A stretch of DNA of 13,529 nucleotides from Campylobacterota bacterium (GCA_022600655.1 JAHZJZ010000049.1:1-13529), one strand, 5' to 3'; counted from the stretch's first letter, positions 6,558-12,388 are shown. Notes: a model not told the origin generated them from the sequence alone. Translations and numbers: made by a program.

Positions 6558-7034
6558 ATGAAACAACTTGCTAGTAATAGTAAATATGCAACTAAACCTA
6601 TTTTAGTAGATGATGATACTTATGAATGGGCATCAAAACATAAATGGAAAGTTGATATCCAAGGATATGTTAAAAGAAATACTTGGGATGGAAAAAATAA
6701 AAAATATAATGTTGTTATTTTGTCTAGAAAAATAATGAACGCTCCAGATGATAAAGAGGTTGATCATATAAATCTAAACACTTTTGATAATCGTAGAGAA
6801 AATCTTAGATTATGTACTCATAAAGAGAATTGTTTTAATAGAGAAAAACATAGTGGAAAAAACAAATATAGGGGTGTTTATTTGCTTAAAAGAAAAAGTG
6901 GCGATAGGTGGATTGTAAAAGTTGGAAAAGAATATTTAGGTATATTTTTTGATATTAAAAAAGCTGTATTAGCTTATAATAAAAAAGCAGTAGAAAAGTA
7001 TGGAGTATTTGCGAGGATAAATCATGTGGGTTGA
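6558..7034 (+). mobile_element. Free-standing HNH homing endonuclease with AP2 domain
   Basis: This 158 aa protein has an HNH nuclease core, VDHINLNTFDNRRENLRLC (about residues 68-86), with His70, Asn72, Asp77, Asn78 and Asn82 in the expected places, followed by an AP2-like DNA-binding domain (KYRGVY at 103-108 through YLGIFFDIKKAVLAYNKKA to FARIN at 151-155). This pairing is typical of phage homing endonucleases, selfish genes that cut an empty allele and copy themselves in. It sits 1 bp after the portal stop and overlaps the next gene by 11 bp; both neighbours look intact, so it is an intergenic insertion, not an intron or intein. It looks complete. Its DNA is more A+T-rich than the portal gene, consistent with transfer. 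No terminal repeats are seen, as expected for homing genes. Confidence 0.88.
7013..7016 (+). promoter_or_regulatory. Ribosome binding site for the zinc-ribbon gene, inside the HNH gene
   Basis: GAGG at 7013-7016 lies 7 bp before the ATG at 7024 and within the last codons of the homing endonuclease. It supports 7024 as the start of the downstream gene. It also shows that the insertion either carries or preserved this translation signal. Confidence 0.55.
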
Positions 7035-7260
7035 TTCAGGAAAAGGTAAAGGTATTTGGAAAGAGAGAATTAACGAGACAACTGGAGAATCTTCAATCAA
7101 AGAACATACCCCTAAGGTAGTTTGGAAGTCTTGTAAAGCTGGATCTCATTCCTATAAACTATCTGGTAATCGTGAGATAACTTGTGATAAGTGTGGATTA
7201 ATGAGTGCCTTTGTACCAGGTAGAGACAATGAACTTCTCAAGAGATATAAGATAAACTAA
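7024..7260 (+). CDS. Small zinc-ribbon protein, 78 aa
   Basis: Cys37, His42, Cys54 and Cys57 form a C-x4-H ... C-x2-C arrangement (CKAGSH ... CDKCG), which fits a four-ligand zinc ribbon. The N-terminus MWVDSGKGKGIWKERINE is Gly/Lys-rich. ATG 7024 has GAGG 7 bp upstream and overlaps the homing endonuclease end by 11 bp. Small zinc-ribbon proteins are often found near portal and scaffold genes in tailed phages, but a role in assembly is not established to my knowledge. It may bind nucleic acid or be a minor virion or assembly factor. Confidence 0.7.
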   Translation: MWVDSGKGKGIWKERINETTGESSIKEHTPKVVWKSCKAGSHSYKLSGNREITCDKCGLMSAFVPGRDNELLKRYKIN

Positions 7261-7345
7261 ACGTTTTCCAATTCAATTAGATAAAATAGATGTATAGACC
7301 AAGTTCGCACATGCGTTCAGTCTTAGTTATAGAAAGGATCACGTC
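7261..7345 (+). promoter_or_regulatory. Intergenic leader before the scaffold gene
   Basis: This 85 bp gap is one of the few in the head block. It holds GATAAAATA (7280-7288), TATAGA at 7293-7298 and again at 7328-7333, a small inverted repeat CGCA-CA-TGCG (7306-7315), and the ribosome binding site AAAGGA (7333-7338), 7 bp before the ATG. The TAAAAT hexamer at 7282-7287 could be a -10 element, but no -35 is placed correctly. A promoter boosting scaffold and coat expression would make sense here, but the evidence is weak. Confidence 0.35.
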
Positions 7346-8173
7346 ATGAATGACAATCCAACAGTAGATGAGGCTTTTGAAGCAGCATCAGCAGAATTAA
7401 CAAGTACGGAGGAAACTCCAAAAGAAGAGGTGGAAACACCTAGTCCAAGCCCAGAAGAATCTGAGTCTAAAGACGAATCTGAAGAAAAACCATCGGAAAG
7501 CCCTGAAGAGGACACCAAAGATGAATCTAAAGAGGAAGAAGTAGATTTCTTGAAAGTAGAAGGCGACACTTCCAAAATGACCCCTGATGAACTCATGGAG
7601 GTTAAGAAAAACTGGGAGAGAGCCTATACAGCCAAGCGTCAGTCAGAACGAGAGGAATTGGCAGAACTAAAGAGACAACTTGCTGAGAAAGAGGAACAAA
7701 CTCCAGCCCAGGCTGAAGAAATGAAACCTCTTGAACAGATGACTCAACAAGAATATGCACAATATGTTGCAGACATGGCGAAAGCCGAGGTCAGAGTAGC
7801 AGAAGATAACGCATATATAGAGGCACAAGAGAAGTCTTTTTACGAAGCTGATCCTAGACTAAATCAAGACAATCCAGAGTTTAACGAGGATTTACACGAT
7901 TTAGTTTCAATGCGTCTTTCTAATGAGAGGGAACAACATGAATCTGAAGGAAATCCAGTGAAGTCTTTTGACTTTATAGGAAGAACTAAAGAACTCATAG
8001 GAGCTTACGACAAAAATATAAAAGTAATAAAACAACATTATCTTCAAAACCAGTCGAAGATTGCTAGAACAAAGGCAAACGATTTTGCAAAAGACACCCC
8101 TAAAACATCTGGGGCAAAAACAAAGCAAAAGACTATGAACTTGGACGAAGCACTCGAAGCTGCAATGGGATAA
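7346..8173 (+). CDS. Probable capsid scaffolding protein
   Basis: This 275 aa protein lies directly upstream of the major capsid gene, the usual scaffold position. Residues about 15-70 are a strongly acidic, Ser/Pro/Glu-rich disordered region (runs such as EESESKDESEEKPSES). Residues about 85-155 form a charged helix (KRQSEREELAELKRQLAEKEE). The end has a basic patch (KTSGAKTKQK) followed by a short amphipathic helix (NLDEALEAAMG), like the coat-binding tail of P22-type scaffolds. Scaffolds line the inside of the prohead and are removed at maturation. No protease motif is visible, so it is not a protease-scaffold fusion. AAAGGA at 7333-7338 is the ribosome binding site. Confidence 0.8.
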   Translation: MNDNPTVDEAFEAASAELTSTEETPKEEVETPSPSPEESESKDESEEKPSESPEEDTKDESKEEEVDFLKVEGDTSKMTPDELMEVKKNWERAYTAKRQSEREELAELKRQLAEKEEQTPAQAEEMKPLEQMTQQEYAQYVADMAKAEVRVAEDNAYIEAQEKSFYEADPRLNQDNPEFNEDLHDLVSMRLSNEREQHESEGNPVKSFDFIGRTKELIGAYDKNIKVIKQHYLQNQSKIARTKANDFAKDTPKTSGAKTKQKTMNLDEALEAAMG

Positions 8174-8184
8174 GGAAAGAATGA

Positions 8185-9138
8185 ATGGCAGATGTAAATC
8201 TAGGGCAATTAGCCTCAACCACTCTGAAGAATTATCAAAAATCACTTAAAGATAATATCTTCAAAAAACACGTATTATTAGATCACTTGAAATCAAGTGG
8301 TGGAACAAAAATGTTCGATGGCGGACGTAGCTTAGTCGCTCCATTAATGTATGGAACTAACGACACAGTTATGAAGTTCTCTGGTACTGACGTATTAGAC
8401 AACACTTACCAAGAAGGCATTGATGCTTCAGAATGGGATTGGAAATATTACAACGTTTCTATCGTCATCACTAAAACTGATGAAAGTAAAAACAGAGGTA
8501 AGAATGCAATCATTAACCTTTTGAAAGCTAAAATCAAACAAGCAGAAAACTCCTTGTCTGAAACTCTTAATGAAGACCTCATGACTGGTTCAGATGCTAA
8601 AGGTTTAGTCGGACTTGATTCTATTATCGGTACTACAAGTACCGTAGGTAGCATCTCAGGTTCTACAAACTCTTGGTGGAGATCAACTGTAGACTCTACT
8701 GCTGAAGTCTTGACTTTCGCAGATATGAGAACTGTCAAAAACGCTTGCCGTAATGGTGCAGGTGGAAGTAGACCAAGTTTGATTCTTTGTTCACAGAACA
8801 TGTATGAAAAGATGTTCGCTCTTGTTACAGCAATGTATGGATTTAATCCAGGACCTAAGAGTCAAGAAGGTAAACGTCTAGCTGATGCTTCATTTGAAGT
8901 GCTCGAGTTTGAAGGTGTACCAGTTTCCTATGACGAGGCAATCGCAGATGGAACTATCTACATGATCAACAAAGAGAACTACAAACTAGGTATCTTAGAT
9001 GGTTGGGACATGAAGGCTATCAACAAGCCAGAACCATCCAATCAGCATGTAACTATTAAAGATATAGTGTTTGGCGGTGCAGCTTATACCGACAGACGTG
9101 CAAGTTTAGGTAAACTAACTGCAAAGACAATAAGCTAA
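8185..9138 (+). CDS. Major capsid protein (HK97-fold coat)
   Basis: This 317 aa protein follows the scaffold after 11 bp, with AAGGAAAG (8172-8179) as ribosome binding site. The N-terminal LASTTLKNYQKSLKDNIFKK and DGGRSLVAPLMYGTN (about residues 9-60) recall coats of the Thermus phage P74-26 gp7 type and related HK97-fold capsids. FVPV-like strands near VLEFEGVPVSYDEAIADGTIYMIN (about 238-262) correspond to the P-domain and spine region of such coats. No N-terminal delta domain cleaved by a protease is evident, consistent with scaffold-driven assembly. Codon choice differs from neighbours: many C-ending codons (AAC, ATC, TTC) and CGT arginine, as expected for a very highly expressed protein. 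Confidence 0.88.
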   Translation: MADVNLGQLASTTLKNYQKSLKDNIFKKHVLLDHLKSSGGTKMFDGGRSLVAPLMYGTNDTVMKFSGTDVLDNTYQEGIDASEWDWKYYNVSIVITKTDESKNRGKNAIINLLKAKIKQAENSLSETLNEDLMTGSDAKGLVGLDSIIGTTSTVGSISGSTNSWWRSTVDSTAEVLTFADMRTVKNACRNGAGGSRPSLILCSQNMYEKMFALVTAMYGFNPGPKSQEGKRLADASFEVLEFEGVPVSYDEAIADGTIYMINKENYKLGILDGWDMKAINKPEPSNQHVTIKDIVFGGAAYTDRRASLGKLTAKTIS

Positions 9139-9151
9139 TATTAATAAAAGT

Positions 9152-9175
9152 CCTCTCCCTCGATTGGGGGAGAGG
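9152..9175 (+). promoter_or_regulatory. GC-rich hairpin between coat and decoration genes
   Basis: CCTCTCCC (9152-9159) and GGGAGAGG (9168-9175) form a perfect 8 bp stem with an 8-base loop, very GC-rich for this genome. It is followed by CTCTC rather than a T-run, so it is a poor intrinsic terminator. It could protect the 3' end of coat mRNA, cause partial attenuation, or control translation. TCTCC in the left arm (9154-9158) is also complementary to GGAGA (9187-9191) covering the ribosome binding site of the next gene. Confidence 0.6.
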
Positions 9176-9183
9176 CTCTCATG

Positions 9184-9190
9184 AAAGGAG
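9184..9190 (+). promoter_or_regulatory. Ribosome binding site that fixes the decoration gene start
   Basis: AAAGGAG lies 5 bp before ATG 9196. An in-frame ATG at 9181 lies directly upstream of this site and has no ribosome binding site of its own, so translation should start at 9196. Confidence 0.7.
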
Positions 9191-9195
9191 ACCCT

Positions 9196-9687
9196 ATGGG
9201 AACAGCAAGAAAATCAGTCGCTAGAACAGGATTCGCTTCCGCTAACGATGCAACAGACTTAAATGAAGTCGGATCTATAATGGATGGTCAATCCAAACAA
9301 TATAGATATGTAAGAGTAGAAGACTTAGCTCTCGCAGCAAATGACGTAGTTGAATACGCAGATGCTACAGGAATGAAAGTTTCTCAAGACCGTGCAGGTG
9401 GATCATCCCTCGGAAGATCTTTCGCAGGTGTCGCTTTGAACACTGTTACTGACGCTTACTACACTTGGGTTCAAGTTAAAGGTGTAGCTACTTGTAAAGT
9501 AGCAGCAGGAGCTGCAGCAGGTGCTACAGTAGCCGCAGGTGCAAGAGTTGTAACTCATGCAACTTCAAACGGAGCAGTCGCAACAGCAACTACTTCAACT
9601 GAAGCTCAAGCTTTCGGAACAGCTTTGTCAGCAGACACAGCAACAACTTCCGCAGCAGGAACTGTTTCAGTTATGCTCGACTTGTAA
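9196..9687 (+). CDS. Probable capsid decoration protein
   Basis: This 163 aa protein follows the coat gene and has the composition of a small beta-rich virion surface protein. The first half has strands such as YRYVRVEDLALAANDVVEYAD. A Gly/Ala/Val-rich middle follows (about residues 95-120) with a short duplicated AAGA unit encoded by GCAGCAGGAGCT (9502-9513) and GCAGCAGGTGCT (9514-9525). The end is Ala/Thr/Ser-rich and closes with TVSVMLDL. Head decoration proteins usually lie next to the coat gene and bind the expanded capsid. Codon use matches the coat gene, with many C-ending codons, suggesting equally high expression. A strong terminator follows within 30 bp. A minor alternative is a head fibre or other auxiliary virion protein. 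Confidence 0.6.
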   Translation: MGTARKSVARTGFASANDATDLNEVGSIMDGQSKQYRYVRVEDLALAANDVVEYADATGMKVSQDRAGGSSLGRSFAGVALNTVTDAYYTWVQVKGVATCKVAAGAAAGATVAAGARVVTHATSNGAVATATTSTEAQAFGTALSADTATTSAAGTVSVMLDL

Positions 9688-9712
9688 TCTAAGTAAAAGA
9701 TTAAAACTGATT

Positions 9713-9738
9713 AGGGGGCTTGCAAAAGCCCTCTTTTT
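9713..9738 (+). terminator. Strong intrinsic terminator ending the head operon
   Basis: AGGGGGCTT (9713-9721) pairs with AAGCCCTCT (9726-9734) as a 9 bp stem with one G-T pair, closed by a GCAA tetraloop (9722-9725) and followed directly by a T-run through 9738. This is a textbook rho-independent terminator. It should stop most transcription from the coat and decoration genes before the glycosyltransferase cassette. Confidence 0.9.
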
Positions 9739-9749
9739 AGTGGTATATT
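9720..9749 (+). promoter_or_regulatory. Possible promoter overlapping the terminator, for the GT cassette
   Basis: TTGCAA (9720-9725) is followed after 18 bp by TATATT (9744-9749). The -35 is a partial match and lies in the terminator stem-loop; the -10 matches 5 of 6 consensus bases. Transcription would start around 9756, almost at the ATG at 9758, giving a near-leaderless message. This is consistent with the lack of any ribosome binding site there. The call is tentative. Confidence 0.35.
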
Positions 9750-9757
9750 GGTTAAAT

Positions 9758-10411
9758 ATGAAGGTAGGCATAGCAATTCCAACACCTCAGTTTGTCTCAG
9801 CACAATTCGCACTTGGTAATCTTCCTCTAATAATCTCAGACGCTAAGAAAAAAGGATATAAGGTATCCTTGTTATATAAATCAGGTGTTCGCACTGATAG
9901 TAATCGTAATCACATGTTAAAAGAATATCTTGAAACAGATGTAGATTATATCCTTCACATAGATGCAGATCAGATATATCCAGCAGATATTATAGATAAA
10001 CTAGTTAAAGCCAATGTAGATATTATTGGCTCTGTTTATTTTAAGAGGTCAAAGCCATATGATCCAGTTGTTTATGTAAAGAGTGGTAATGAAGTAAATC
10101 CATATAGACCAGTGGATCTTAAAGGATATGGTCCTCATCACTATGAAGTAGATGGTATTGGTTTTGGAGGTATGCTAGTTAAGATGGATGTATATAGGAA
10201 AATGGGAGACGATAAGTGGATGGTATATGGCAAGAACTTCCACAATCCTACTAAGGATACACATAAAGAGACTCATGATTTAGTTTTCTGTCAAACAGCT
10301 CAGAAGTATGGATATAAAATATATGTACACAATGGAGTTCAATGCTATCACATAGCAGAAGTTCCTATTGGGAAAGAAGATTATGAACGATGTCGTAGTA
10401 ATAATGCCTAG
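9758..10411 (+). CDS. GT-A fold glycosyltransferase (GT2-like)
   Basis: This 217 aa protein begins MKVGIAIPTP, the first strand and nucleotide-binding loop of a GT-A fold. It has the metal and nucleotide-sugar binding DxD motif at HIDADQIYP (Asp69, Asp71), a GFGGMLVKMDVYRKMG acceptor-side motif (135-150), and a C-terminal block with HDLVFCQTAQKYGYKIYV and His198, like the ED-x-x-F-C ... H ending of GT2-like enzymes. All expected residues are present, so activity is likely: transfer of a sugar from an activated donor. The frame is open upstream into the decoration gene, but ATG 9758 lies after the terminator and begins exactly at the fold, so it is preferred. There is no ribosome binding site. 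It overlaps the next gene by 29 bp. Confidence 0.85.
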   Translation: MKVGIAIPTPQFVSAQFALGNLPLIISDAKKKGYKVSLLYKSGVRTDSNRNHMLKEYLETDVDYILHIDADQIYPADIIDKLVKANVDIIGSVYFKRSKPYDPVVYVKSGNEVNPYRPVDLKGYGPHHYEVDGIGFGGMLVKMDVYRKMGDDKWMVYGKNFHNPTKDTHKETHDLVFCQTAQKYGYKIYVHNGVQCYHIAEVPIGKEDYERCRSNNA

Positions 10412-10949
10412 CATTGATGTTAAAGAATCTACAAAGACAATGAATCAATTAATTAGAACTGCTGGAATGGAAGCAGACTTCTTTGTATTGGAAGATAAGA
10501 AAAGAACTGGTTTTATAAAAACTGTCAATGAGTTTGTTAAGCAAACTAACTATAAATACTATGTTTATACAGCTCAAGACTCATTTGGAGGTAGAAACTG
10601 GTTAAAACTAGCCTGGGAAGCTCTTGAGAAGTCTCAAAAAGGGCTTTTTGCATTCAATGACGGTAAATGGGCAGGAAAAATGGCAGGATTTGGTATGGTT
10701 AGAAGAAGTTGGAAAGCTCCTTTCTTTGAAGAGAGTTATAAAGCTAATTATGCTGATGTTGAACTAACAATGATTGCCATAGAAGAAGATGAGCTTGTAA
10801 CAGATCTTAGATCACTTCTTGTTGAAGTTGATTTTGATAAACATTTAAGGTCAGTACAAATGGATGATAAGAAGTTATTTGCTGAAAGAAAGAAAAATGG
10901 ATTTGATGGTCAAGTTAAAAATAAGGAAATACTAAAACTATTCTACTAA
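10383..10949 (+). CDS. Second glycosyltransferase-like protein, atypical DxD
   Basis: This 188 aa protein starts MNDVVVIMPSIDVKES, again a GT-A-like first strand. It continues with a helix and strand (AGMEADFFVLEDKKRTGFIKTVNEFV), then YYVYTAQDSFGGRNWLKLAWEALE, where a DxD motif would be expected but QDS is found. KMAGFGMVRRSWKAPFFEE resembles the acceptor-side block of GT2-like enzymes, and NYADVELTMIAIEEDELV may replace the ED block. ATG 10383 is preferred over an in-frame TTG at 10368 because a GGGAAAGAAG stretch lies just upstream. It overlaps the previous gene by 29 bp. It may be a metal-independent or degenerate transferase, or a partner of the first enzyme. The substrate is unknown. Confidence 0.6.
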   Translation: MNDVVVIMPSIDVKESTKTMNQLIRTAGMEADFFVLEDKKRTGFIKTVNEFVKQTNYKYYVYTAQDSFGGRNWLKLAWEALEKSQKGLFAFNDGKWAGKMAGFGMVRRSWKAPFFEESYKANYADVELTMIAIEEDELVTDLRSLLVEVDFDKHLRSVQMDDKKLFAERKKNGFDGQVKNKEILKLFY

Positions 10950-10950
10950 T

Positions 10951-11376
10951 ATGAACATATATACTGGTGGCACTTTTGATGTTTTACACGCTGGACATAT
11001 AAACTTCCTCAGACAATGTAGTGATTTGGCTGGATCTGGAGAAGTTATAGTTTCTCTTAATACAGATGAGTTTATTACTGAGTATAAGAAGAAACCTCCA
11101 CTCTATTCCTATAAGGAGAGAGCTAAGTTGTTAATCTTGTTAAACTATGTCAATAAAATAATTCCTAACACTGGTGGTGCAGACTCAAAACCAGCTATTC
11201 TAAGTGTAAACCCAGATTTAATAGCAATAGGAGACGATTGGTTGTCAAAAGACTATTTTAAACAAATGGGATTTACTAAAGAATGGCTACAAGCACAGGA
11301 AATAGGGTTATGTTATTTACCTTATACTAAGGGTATATCTACATCAGATATTAAAAAGAGATGCAACAAGCTATAG
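10951..11376 (+). CDS. TagD/RfaE-type nucleotidyltransferase
   Basis: This 141 aa protein carries the full signature of the cytidylyltransferase-like family. GGTFDVLHAGH (residues 6-16) includes the H-x-G-H catalytic motif (His13, His16), YKERAKLL (54-61) the E-R motif, and GISTSDIKKR (128-137) the C-terminal ISTS-x-x-x-R motif. These enzymes condense CTP or ATP with a phosphorylated alcohol or sugar to give an activated donor. Known examples are glycerol-3-phosphate cytidylyltransferase TagD (CDP-glycerol) and the adenylyltransferase half of RfaE/HldE (ADP-heptose). At 141 aa it matches the single-domain TagD-like size. Which substrate it uses cannot be read by eye. It starts 1 bp after the previous stop without a clear ribosome binding site and overlaps the next gene by 16 bp. 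Confidence 0.88.
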   Translation: MNIYTGGTFDVLHAGHINFLRQCSDLAGSGEVIVSLNTDEFITEYKKKPPLYSYKERAKLLILLNYVNKIIPNTGGADSKPAILSVNPDLIAIGDDWLSKDYFKQMGFTKEWLQAQEIGLCYLPYTKGISTSDIKKRCNKL

Positions 11377-11897
11377 TAATTGCCACAACACCATCAACAA
11401 ATCCTTTTCTACAGAACCTACTCTATTCAATTAATGGGTATGACAAATACCCAATTATTATCCTATCTGACTATAACTATGAGCTTGGAAAGATTAAGTT
11501 TATGGTGGAACATATAGACTTTGATGAGTTTTTATTGCTCCATGACACTTGTGAAATAAAAGATACTTCTTTATTTGATATTGTTTTTAAACTAATGTCT
11601 GGAAAATCAGTGTCTTTATCAACATCTCCTTCTCCATGTGGATCTTATCTTGGTAAATATAGACGTGAAGTATTAGAAAAAATGACCATACCAAAGATTA
11701 GTTCTAAACTGGAAACAGTAGATCAAGAAGAGATATTTAATAGAAGTTATCCTGATGAGTGGCACTATCTTAAACCAACACTAAAAAATAGTAATATTTT
11801 TGTGAACAAGTTTGGTAAAGATGTGATGGTTTTGGAAAATAAATACTTGATTAAATACAAATCAACATGGACACGATCTCAAATTAAACCTTCTTAA
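11361..11897 (+). CDS. Third glycosyltransferase-like protein
   Basis: This 178 aa protein begins MQQAIVIATTPSTNPFLQNLLYSI, a strand-loop-helix typical of a GT-A nucleotide-binding start. FDEFLLLHDTCEIKD (about residues 54-68) follows, where HDTCE occupies the DxD position. GSYLGKYRREVLEKM (about 94-108) resembles the acceptor-side block in which a Gly-rich turn precedes a helix. The rest is less conserved and shows no second domain or membrane anchor. ATG 11361 lies inside the end of the nucleotidyltransferase gene, with only an AAAAAGAG stretch upstream, so it is probably translated by coupling. It is likely a small soluble transferase, but the match is weaker than for the gene at 9758. Confidence 0.55.
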   Translation: MQQAIVIATTPSTNPFLQNLLYSINGYDKYPIIILSDYNYELGKIKFMVEHIDFDEFLLLHDTCEIKDTSLFDIVFKLMSGKSVSLSTSPSPCGSYLGKYRREVLEKMTIPKISSKLETVDQEEIFNRSYPDEWHYLKPTLKNSNIFVNKFGKDVMVLENKYLIKYKSTWTRSQIKPS

Positions 11898-11954
11898 CTA
11901 TATATTGATAAAATATAACTACGATCTAAAGTAATTATATAAAGGAATAATCCA
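11898..11954 (+). promoter_or_regulatory. Intergenic region with possible promoter restarting structural genes
   Basis: TTGATA (11905-11910) with TAAAGT 16 bp downstream (11927-11932) is a possible weak sigma70 promoter. Inside it, GATAAAATA (11907-11915) repeats the nonamer seen upstream of the scaffold gene. AAAGGA (11941-11946) is the ribosome binding site, 8 bp before the ATG at 11955. Because a terminator precedes the GT cassette, a promoter here would be useful for the neck genes. The evidence is modest. Confidence 0.35.
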
Positions 11955-12380
11955 ATGGATAAGCATTTCAATCAAATAAAAACCGTCTTGGCTCAAGCAG
12001 AATCTGAGATATTAAATGAGCTAGAGGTTCGCAGAGAAGAACTAGAGAAAGAATCTAAAAAGATCTCTCAACAAAGAAGAGCCGTCGCAACTCGTGATAA
12101 GAATCTAAAACAAGCAGAACTAGACTTTGAAAAGAAGACTAAGAATATTGACGCTAAATACAAAGCTATTAGAAAGAGTGAAGAACTAGAAGAGTTTAAT
12201 AGACAAATCAATGATGGCTTGGCTCGTCTTGAAGTAGAACGTAAAGATGTTGCTGAGAGAGAAGGTGTTGTTAAAGCTAAGTTAGAAGAACTAGAGAAAA
12301 GAGAGCTTAAACTTAATGAAAACAGACGCACCTACAAAGAGAAGATTGAAAAAGACATATTAGGTAAGTTCTTAAAATAA
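11955..12380 (+). CDS. Coiled-coil protein of unknown function, 141 aa
   Basis: Almost the whole protein is a charged heptad-type helix rich in Glu, Lys, Leu, Arg and Ala with no Pro and a single Gly-containing break near INDGLARLEVER (about residues 89-100), suggesting two long antiparallel or parallel coiled-coil segments. No enzyme or membrane motif is visible. AAAGGA at 11941-11946 supports the start. Its last codons overlap the AAGGAG ribosome binding site of the neck gene 8 bp downstream, so the two are co-expressed. It may be a head or neck assembly chaperone, an internal virion protein or a second scaffold, but only position suggests this. Confidence 0.7.
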   Translation: MDKHFNQIKTVLAQAESEILNELEVRREELEKESKKISQQRRAVATRDKNLKQAELDFEKKTKNIDAKYKAIRKSEELEEFNRQINDGLARLEVERKDVAEREGVVKAKLEELEKRELKLNENRRTYKEKIEKDILGKFLK

Positions 12381-12388
12381 GGAGATAA

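Noticed and set aside
7306..7315. CGCA-CA-TGCG inverted repeat before the scaffold gene as an operator or terminator
   Set aside because: Only 4 bp arms with a 2-base spacer; too short to support a function.
7339..7596. Antisense open frame, Ser-rich
   Set aside because: It is the complement of the acidic Ser/Glu-rich part of the scaffold gene, with no ribosome binding site or family match.
7907..8245. Antisense open frame across the scaffold-coat junction
   Set aside because: It overlaps two well-supported genes and its Phe/Leu/Ser/Cys-rich product looks like a shadow.
8448..8801. Antisense open frame inside the coat gene
   Set aside because: The coat gene is certain and the antisense product has no recognisable features.
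9152..9175. Calling the coat-decoration hairpin an intrinsic terminator
   Set aside because: No T-run follows; CTCTC and a start codon come next.
9557..9757. Upstream extension of the glycosyltransferase frame into the decoration gene
   Set aside because: It is a Gln/Leu low-complexity shadow of the decoration gene and crosses the terminator; the GT-A fold begins exactly at ATG 9758.
12068..12331. Antisense Ser/Leu-rich open frame
   Set aside because: It is the complement of a Glu/Lys-rich coiled coil, a common artefact.
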